Positions 18,753-23,487 of a DNA stretch of 23,487 bases are shown here, piece by piece. Made by a program: the position numbers and the translations under genes. The notes beneath the pieces are model-generated. The model was not told where the DNA came from. It saw nothing but the letters and a program-made list of their open reading frames with translations, and did not search any database. Source of the stretch: JBDRCC01 sp043822065 [NCBI: archaeon] (GTDB lineage Archaea > Undinarchaeota > CAZHTU01); the NCBI GenBank assembly GCA_043822065.1, contig JBDRCC010000004.1, positions 1 to 23,487 of the forward strand, written 5' to 3'. The stretch's first letter is position 1, and every line of letters starts with the position of its first letter.

Positions 18753-19879
18753 ACCTCCACGATTACGCTTGACGTCTCGTTCCCAGCTACCGCGAGCCGC
18801 CCTGCTGAGTAGACGTTCCCGCTGGGGAAGCCTGCAGTCCGCGTGTCGGCGCCGCTGAAGTATGACACAACCCTAAAATTCCTTCCTTCGAGTGAGAGTT
18901 CGCGCGCCAGGTCCCCTTCAGATATGGAGGTAATGTTGTTTAGGTACCCCATGTCAAGCGTGCCGGTCTTGCCCAACAGAACGATTTCGTCAAACCCTAC
19001 TTCCTCAAGGTTATAGGCGACGCCACAGAGGGAGACGTTCTGGCCCATCCGATACCTTCCTGCGCGGATGAACTCTGCTGAGTCTGATATCCAGACGCCC
19101 CGCAGGTTCTCCGAGAGCGGCTCAACTATGAATTTGTAGGTGCAGTCTGCGGGGGAATACGCCCCTGTGTAGAGGGTTGAGTACTCTGACAGCTCTTCCG
19201 GCAGGGTGAATCCAGACACTTCCAGCTGGCATTCCCCGCTCCCGCCTTGGCCGCCTCCGCCGCCTGGCTCGTTGCAGAAGTTTGTGTTGCCGCTGACGTC
19301 GTTGCCTTCTGCCTCTGCGACAGTAGTGTCGCAGTCTGCCTTTAGGTTGCCGTCGATGGTGTTTCCGGTGACATAGAGTGTGCCGCCCCTAAACTCAACG
19401 TTCCCGTCGACATAGTTGTCCCGTATGTAGTGTGTTTGCGAGCTGTCCGACCATACCTTCACGTTCCCGTCGACGGAGCTCTCATTTACCTGCAGGGAGC
19501 CGCCACGCACCTCGACATTGCCGTCAATCGTGCTCGACAGAATGGTGAGCAGCCCGCCGTTCACTTTGACGTTGCCATCTACCTCGCAGTCCTGGATGAG
19601 GACGTTCTTGTCTGAAAGCATGATATTGTGGTTTATGGTTTCCCCGATGTAGACGACGTCATACTCGATCTCCGGCTGGCAAGACTCCGCAGGGTAGTCC
19701 AAGGCGAGCTGGATTGATACCCGGTCAACCTCTGCATTTGCTAAGAGTATGCCTGCTGCGGCTTCTGCCTGCGGGCTGATGTCCGCCCGTTCGAAGAACG
19801 CAATCGGGTAGAAAAAGGCATACATCAGGACTGCGACAAAGAGCGCAAACGAGAGGACGAAGTCTATTGCTGTTTTCAT
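18746..19879 (-). CDS. Pilin-like surface protein with a beta-helix domain
   Basis: A 377-residue protein in four parts. Residues 1-29 are a pilin-like N-terminal helix (MKTAIDFVLSFALFVAVLMY). Residues 30-90 are helical, then strands. Residues 92-202 contain six repeats marked DGNV, DGNV, DGNV, DGNV, DGNL and SGNT at 101, 119, 137, 158, 176 and 195, a period of about 18 residues. The pattern is that of a right-handed parallel beta-helix, similar to bactofilin-like rungs. A Gly-rich linker (PGGGGGQGGSGE, 205-216) leads to a C-terminal beta-rich domain (217-377) with several possible N-glycosylation sites. Position between the platform protein and two minor pilins suggests a tip or adhesin subunit of the filament. 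The domain combination is one I have not met. Confidence 0.82.
   Translation of the reverse strand: MKTAIDFVLSFALFVAVLMYAFFYPIAFFERADISPQAEAAAGILLANAEVDRVSIQLALDYPAESCQPEIEYDVVYIGETINHNIMLSDKNVLIQDCEVDGNVKVNGGLLTILSSTIDGNVEVRGGSLQVNESSVDGNVKVWSDSSQTHYIRDNYVDGNVEFRGGTLYVTGNTIDGNLKADCDTTVAEAEGNDVSGNTNFCNEPGGGGGQGGSGECQLEVSGFTLPEELSEYSTLYTGAYSPADCTYKFIVEPLSENLRGVWISDSAEFIRAGRYRMGQNVSLCGVAYNLEEVGFDEIVLLGKTGTLDMGYLNNITSISEGDLARELSLEGRNFRVVSYFSGADTRTAGFPSGNVYSAGRLAVAGNETSSVIVEVW
19276..19579 (-). repeat. Coding repeats for six beta-helix rungs
   Basis: The stretch encodes residues 101-202 of the beta-helix protein, with DGNV-type turns every 18, 18, 21, 18 and 19 residues. At DNA level GTTCCCGTCGAC-like words recur (plus-strand sense) but the copies have diverged, so this is an old protein repeat and not a recent tandem duplication. 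Confidence 0.75.
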
Positions 19880-19880
19880 T

Positions 19881-20702
19881 TTAGCCGAACGTGAACCATG
19901 CGAAGGCGGCGGCGGCCATCGACATCAGGATGAAGGAGTGCATCAGCCCTGCTTTGTAGTTGGATTCGCTCAGCCTGCCGGTTATGAGCCCGGTGAAGAA
20001 GGCCTGTATCAGGGCGATGTGAAGGAAAAGGTTGGGGGGTATCTGCGCCGGCGATAGGAACTCGCTTGTAACTACAAGCGGCATGAGGAACTTCTGCAGG
20101 GTTCCGAGGACGACGAGGAATATTATGAAGATGATGTAGTTTGTCACGAGGTAGCCCCGGAACCTGGACTGGACCTCCTTCTCAAGCTCGCCAATCGTCC
20201 TTGCCATCCTCGCGATGCTTAGGAAAATCTCCGAGATGTCCCCGCCGGCTTCGTTTGCCTCGCGGACTATCTGGACTATCTGAGAAATCGCCTTGTCGTT
20301 GATCCTCTTCGAAAAGCTCTCGAGCGCCTGGGTGACTGTCTTCCCGAGCATGAGCTGGTTGTTTATCCGCCGGATTTCGTCGTTGAGGTAGCCATAGTCC
20401 TCGCTTGCGGACGCCTTGATTGCGGCGATCAGGGGCATGCCGGCGCGGCGGGCCTCGGCAATGTCCCTTAGCAGGAGCGGGAACTCCTCAGAGATTTTTT
20501 TCTTGCGGAGGTGCACGAAGTAGAGCATCACCGAAACCGGCGCTATAAGGATTAAGCCGGCGAGGACGAGCAAGTAGGTGAAGACCTTTCCTGGATAGAA
20601 GCCGACAACGGCTATGGCTGAGATGACAGCCGCAAGGGCGACGCTGGAAAGGACTACGTGCAGGTTCCTTCCGGCAAGCCATTCCGCCCTCGGCTTTTTC
20701 AT
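19881..20702 (-). CDS. Type II/IV secretion platform protein (TadC/GspF family), second copy
   Basis: A 273-residue inner-membrane platform protein with a T2SF domain. Two N-terminal helices (about 16-35 and 40-62) are followed by the cytoplasmic helical bundle: EFPLLLRDIAEARRAGMPLIAAIKASA at 78-104, LGKTVTQALESFSKRI and IVREANEAGGDISEIFLSIA. Two or more C-terminal helices close the protein (LVTNYIIFIIFLVVLGTL, FLHIALIQAFFTGLITGRL, ILMSMAAAAFAWF). It would form the membrane base on which the ATPase assembles pilin-like subunits. Its start overlaps the stop of the first platform gene by 4 bases. Paired TadB/TadC-type platforms are usual for Tad and several archaeal pilus systems. Confidence 0.9.
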   Translation of the reverse strand: MKKPRAEWLAGRNLHVVLSSVALAAVISAIAVVGFYPGKVFTYLLVLAGLILIAPVSVMLYFVHLRKKKISEEFPLLLRDIAEARRAGMPLIAAIKASASEDYGYLNDEIRRINNQLMLGKTVTQALESFSKRINDKAISQIVQIVREANEAGGDISEIFLSIARMARTIGELEKEVQSRFRGYLVTNYIIFIIFLVVLGTLQKFLMPLVVTSEFLSPAQIPPNLFLHIALIQAFFTGLITGRLSESNYKAGLMHSFILMSMAAAAFAWFTFG

Positions 20703-21556
20703 TTTATCTCCTGGAGGATGATGAGGAATATCAGATTCAGTACCGGGAGCACAAAGTAGACGAGGAACTTCATTACCATGTCAATCTGCATGCCTGCCAG
20801 CTGGGACCAGACCATGCTCATTGTCGACAGCCCGACGAACACCAGGAGCGGGCCGCCGATTAGGACGACGGAGTATGTCTCAGCTATTATGTTCAGCTTG
20901 TCCGAGATTACCCTCTGCTCAATCTTAAAGTCGGTTACTGCGCTTTCTGACGACTCGTAGAAAAACGCCTTGAGGTTGCCGCCGGAGCGGATGACTGCGT
21001 TGAGGCTGAGCAGGAGCTCCGCAAACCGCTTTGAGGGGGTGGAGCGGGCGACGCGCTTCATGGCAGTGGTAAGGTCCACGCCGAAGGAGTCTATGTAGTG
21101 CTGGACTTTCCTCGACTCGACAGTCAGCTCGCCGTAGTCAGTTTTCGCAAGGAGCCTGAAAATCGATGCCGGCGCGACGCCTGATGAGGCTATGGTCGCG
21201 GCGTGCATCATCGCAAAAGGCAGGTTCCGGTCAATGTCATTCGCCCGCCTCTTGGCGCGTGAATACGGGTATATTAGGAACACAAGGTAGGACAGCACGC
21301 CGATAAAAACCCCGCATATTGCGGAGAACAGCACCGCGAAGAACCCGACCGTCGCGTAAAGCAGTGGGAAGCTGAGGATTAGCGAGACCATCCCGATAAG
21401 GAATGACGTCAGCAGGGCGAGGGAGAGGTAGATCTCGAGCAGCATCTGGATGTTCGCCTGCCGGATGTCCCGCTTTAGGTTTGCGTACTGAGTAGCGTGC
21501 CTCTTCGCAGTCTTTCCAAAAATCCTGCGCGAGAGCGCCACATACTGAGGTATCAT
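20699..21556 (-). CDS. Type II/IV secretion platform protein (TadB/GspF family), first copy
   Basis: A 285-residue platform protein. Hydrophobic segments at about 38-62 and 65-96 precede the T2SF helical bundle: IDRNLPFAMMHAATIASSGVAPASIFRLLA (113-142), STPSKRFAELLLSLNAVIRSGGNLKAFF and IEQRVISDKLNIIAETYSVVLIGGP. Two C-terminal helices follow. The RSGGNLKAF block corresponds to the EAGGDISEI block in the partner platform protein, showing the two are related. The start overlaps the ATPase stop (ATGA) and the end overlaps the second platform gene, so all three are translationally coupled. Confidence 0.9.
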   Translation of the reverse strand: MIPQYVALSRRIFGKTAKRHATQYANLKRDIRQANIQMLLEIYLSLALLTSFLIGMVSLILSFPLLYATVGFFAVLFSAICGVFIGVLSYLVFLIYPYSRAKRRANDIDRNLPFAMMHAATIASSGVAPASIFRLLAKTDYGELTVESRKVQHYIDSFGVDLTTAMKRVARSTPSKRFAELLLSLNAVIRSGGNLKAFFYESSESAVTDFKIEQRVISDKLNIIAETYSVVLIGGPLLVFVGLSTMSMVWSQLAGMQIDMVMKFLVYFVLPVLNLIFLIILQEIK

Positions 21557-23028
21557 TTGGCCTGGGTGTGGACTTCCTCCATTGATAGGTGCCTGTCGAG
21601 CGTGCCCTTTCTGTACTTGTCAAGCAGCTTTGCAAACTCAACGAACTCCAAGTCCCCGCGGGAGAACATCTTCTCGAGCGCCTCCTTCTTCCGTTTCAGC
21701 TCCTTCTTTATTTCGCTGTCAGTGACGCCCTTCTTGGAGGCGAGCTTCCGTATAAGGCGGGACTCCCTGCCTGAGTCGAATGTGTCGCTCACCGGCGACC
21801 AGCGGTAGACGTCCTGGAATATCGGCTTCCCGCTCTTCTGGTCGATTGCCTCAACCTCGTCAATCTCCTTTACCCGCCGCGCCCACTTGTTTTTTATCCT
21901 GCTCTGCTCAACGATTATCGCGATGTCAAGGACGCTCACAAGGTCTGCGCTGAGGTTTATCGGCGACGTCGTGAGCCTTTGGATTGCTGAGTCAAGCGAG
22001 TCCGCGTGCATCGTGCCCATCGAGGCGTGCCCTGACGCCATCCCCTGGAACAGGACGCTTGCCTCCTCGCCCCTGACCTCGCCGACGATGACGTAGTCCG
22101 GGCGCTCCCTGAAGCTCTCCTTCAGGAGGTCAAACATGCTGACCTCGCCGTACTTCCTGCCGCTCTCGTCCGGCGGGCCGAAGCCAGTCCGCGAGGTCGC
22201 AGGCACCCAGTTGGTGTGCGGGAGGTTGAGCTCACGGGTGTCCTCTATGCTGACAATCTTCATTTCCTTGGGGATGAAAAGCGAAAGCGTGTTCAGGAGC
22301 GTCGTCTTGCCCGTCGCGGTCCCGCCGCAGATCAGGATTGACGACCGGTTCTCAATCGCCTCCCAGAGGTAGGCGAGCATCTCGGTGTCCAGCATGCCTG
22401 ACGAGACCAGGTGAGACGGAGTGAGCGGCTTCTTCCGGAATTTCCTAATGGTGAATGTCGAGCCGCGGGTGGTTACCTCGTTACCGTAGCTCGCCTGCAC
22501 CCTTGAGCCGTCCGGAAGGCGCCCGTCCATGAGCGGCTCTGCGACTGAGATGTACCGGTTGCAGCGCTGGGACACCATGACGACAAACGAGTTCAGCGCG
22601 TCCTCGTCGTCAAAGTGGAGGTTTGTCTTGAGGGTCCCAAAGTCCCTGTGGTTGATGAATATCGGAATCTTCAGCCCGTCGCATGATATGTCCTCTATGA
22701 ACGGGTCCTGCATGAGCGGCTCGATTATCCCGAGCCCCGTGAAGTCGCGGAACAGGTAGTAGAGGTACATGTCCATCCGCTCCTTCGGGATGGCAAGGCC
22801 GAGCTCGCCGACGATGCGCATGATTTCGGAGTTTAGCTGCTGCCTTGCGGAATTCGCATCCTTGATTGCCAGCAGGTTTATCTCGGTCAGCTCGACTACC
22901 GCCTCCTTTATCTGGTCGATGGTTTTTTTGTCCCAGTCAGTCAGCTTCGGCTCCTCCACGAGGTAGTGGCTGCGCTCAGGGTAAATCTTTGCCTGCGCAA
23001 ACTTCGGGACGAGCGGATAGCTATGCAT
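21553..23028 (-). CDS. Type II/IV secretion (pilus assembly) ATPase, VirB11/TadA/GspE family
   Basis: A 491-residue ATPase that powers filament assembly or secretion. The N-terminal domain spans about 30-190 (IIEPLMQDPFIEDISCDG at 101-118 is typical). The RecA-like domain shows Walker A GGTATGKT (235-242), Asp box IEDTRELNLPH (261-271), Walker B DYVIVGEVRGEEA (311-323) and His box GHASMGTMHAD (333-343). The last 100 residues form a charged helical tail (KKELKRKKEALEKMF). All catalytic residues are present. The gene sits upstream of two platform genes in the same operon and overlaps the preceding pilin-like gene by 8 bases. Archaellum, pilus or secretion use cannot be told from the ATPase alone; the neighbours favour a Tad-like pilus. 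Confidence 0.94.
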   Translation of the reverse strand: MHSYPLVPKFAQAKIYPERSHYLVEEPKLTDWDKKTIDQIKEAVVELTEINLLAIKDANSARQQLNSEIMRIVGELGLAIPKERMDMYLYYLFRDFTGLGIIEPLMQDPFIEDISCDGLKIPIFINHRDFGTLKTNLHFDDEDALNSFVVMVSQRCNRYISVAEPLMDGRLPDGSRVQASYGNEVTTRGSTFTIRKFRKKPLTPSHLVSSGMLDTEMLAYLWEAIENRSSILICGGTATGKTTLLNTLSLFIPKEMKIVSIEDTRELNLPHTNWVPATSRTGFGPPDESGRKYGEVSMFDLLKESFRERPDYVIVGEVRGEEASVLFQGMASGHASMGTMHADSLDSAIQRLTTSPINLSADLVSVLDIAIIVEQSRIKNKWARRVKEIDEVEAIDQKSGKPIFQDVYRWSPVSDTFDSGRESRLIRKLASKKGVTDSEIKKELKRKKEALEKMFSRGDLEFVEFAKLLDKYRKGTLDRHLSMEEVHTQAK

Positions 23029-23374
23029 TTTCTATTACTACGGTGTTTTTCCCCTCCCTGAGGTTAAAATTTCCCATGTTTATATTGGTTTCTCTCTCGA
23101 GTGTGCTGTCGCCTGAAACGCACTGGACAACATTCCAGCGGACGAGTATTGTGTAGCCGCCCTGCGGAAGGTCAATTGAGTATTCAGTCCGGTCAAATTT
23201 TGAGTAAGCGGAGTACGCCTCTGTGAGCTCGGACACCACCTTTGGGAGGACAATGTCGCACGGCTCCTTTGAGACCTTGCGCTCAAGCCCTGCGAAAAGC
23301 GTGAACGCGAACATCATTATCACGACCCCGAACAGGACGATGAACACGTGGTCGAGGATTGCCCTAGAATTCAA
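23021..23374 (-). CDS. Pilin-like protein, TTG start
   Basis: A 117-residue protein with the prepilin-like start MNSRA-ILDHVFIVLFGVVIMMFAFTLF: basic residue, Ala, an acidic residue soon after, and a long hydrophobic helix. The exported part has an amphipathic helix (LPKVVSELTEAYSAYSKF) and strands (GYTILVRWNVVQCVSG, GKNTVVIENA). Two cysteines (C39 and C85 by my count) may form a disulfide. The start codon is TTG at 23372-23374; a stop codon two codons upstream and the lack of any ATG before the helix leave no alternative. GGTGGTG just before serves as ribosome binding site. The gene overlaps its neighbours on both sides. Confidence 0.75.
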   Translation of the reverse strand: MNSRAILDHVFIVLFGVVIMMFAFTLFAGLERKVSKEPCDIVLPKVVSELTEAYSAYSKFDRTEYSIDLPQGGYTILVRWNVVQCVSGDSTLERETNINMGNFNLREGKNTVVIENA

Positions 23375-23487
23375 CTTTCACCACCCCGCCAACATTGCTT
23401 ACCCCCACGCTAACCTTTCCGCTCCTCTGCCCCGAGCCGGAAATGTCGAAATTGTAGAACAAAAAAACCTCCGTCGCTATTCCATCC
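23364..23487 (-). CDS. C-terminal fragment of an unidentified operon protein
   Basis: The last 40 residues of a gene that begins right of the window. The visible part (DGIATEVFLFYNFDISGSGQ, then SGKVSVGVSNVGGVVKVEF) is strand-rich, polar and Gly/Ser/Val-rich like an extracellular beta domain. Its stop lies 11 bases inside the next gene, the TTG-started pilin-like gene, so it belongs to the filament operon. It is probably another exported subunit; nothing more can be said. Confidence 0.6.
   Translation of the reverse strand, partial: DGIATEVFLFYNFDISGSGQRSGKVSVGVSNVGGVVKVEF

Noticed and set aside
19276-19579. CRISPR-like or other DNA repeat array
   Set aside because: The repeated words are in-frame codons for beta-helix turns, are not identical, and have no constant repeat-spacer pattern. 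No CRISPR array or cas gene was seen in the window.
17894-23487. Archaellum operon
   Set aside because: No archaellin, FlaF/FlaG, FlaH or FlaI-FlaJ pair order is seen; two TadC-type platforms and several minor pilin-like genes favour a Tad-like pilus or secretion system.

Overview
The window is archaeal. It holds TATA boxes about 25 bases upstream of many start codons (leaderless promoters), a tRNA gene with a bulge-helix-bulge-type intron, a DUF63 membrane protein, an Mre11-type nuclease subunit, a Dph6-type ATP pyrophosphatase, a TRAM-domain protein, an archaeal-style single-OB-fold ssDNA-binding protein and a Tad-like type IV filament locus. Genes are short, tightly packed and often overlap (ATGA junctions, convergent 3' overlaps). 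Base composition is moderately GC-rich. The many lineage-specific small membrane and zinc proteins would fit a DPANN-type or deep euryarchaeal lineage, but nothing here fixes the phylum.

Layout. Positions 1-4500: the 3' end of a P-type cation ATPase, then DUF63 and Mre11-like genes on the minus strand, small membrane and Cys-rich proteins, and an intron-bearing tRNA-Arg(CCT). Positions 4569-7404: a three-gene plus-strand operon (phosphoribosyltransferase, methylthioadenosine phosphorylase, MTA/SAH deaminase) joined by ATGA overlaps; together the genes would recycle the purine base and the methylthioribose of methylthioadenosine. Positions 7397-9315 (minus): Dph6-like enzyme with a coupled membrane-anchored protein, a 65-residue basic protein and a TRAM protein with a long acidic tail. 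Positions 9469-11614 (plus): ssDNA-binding protein and a CPA2 antiporter with a nucleotide-binding RCK domain. Positions 11615-16080: a small Cys-rich gene, a 640-residue coiled-coil protein, a four-helix membrane protein and a 607-residue TPR protein; the two large proteins have no family I recognise.

Positions 16126-23487 (minus) are the most interesting part. A compact, translationally coupled operon runs from beyond the right edge down to 17894. It encodes the end of an unidentified protein, a pilin-like protein, a secretion/pilus ATPase, two TadC/GspF-type platform proteins, a pilin-like protein carrying a beta-helix with 18-residue rungs, two more pilin-like proteins, and a 37-residue B-box-like zinc finger. 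Next come two separately promoted small hydrophobic proteins (one with a signal peptide) and an anchored extracellular helical-repeat protein. The last two of these genes have strong TATA boxes, structured leaders and good Shine-Dalgarno sites, suggesting high expression. I read the region as a surface-filament or secretion system. The ATPase and platform are of known type, while the exported parts look new. No prepilin peptidase and no obvious abundant class III pilin lie in the window.
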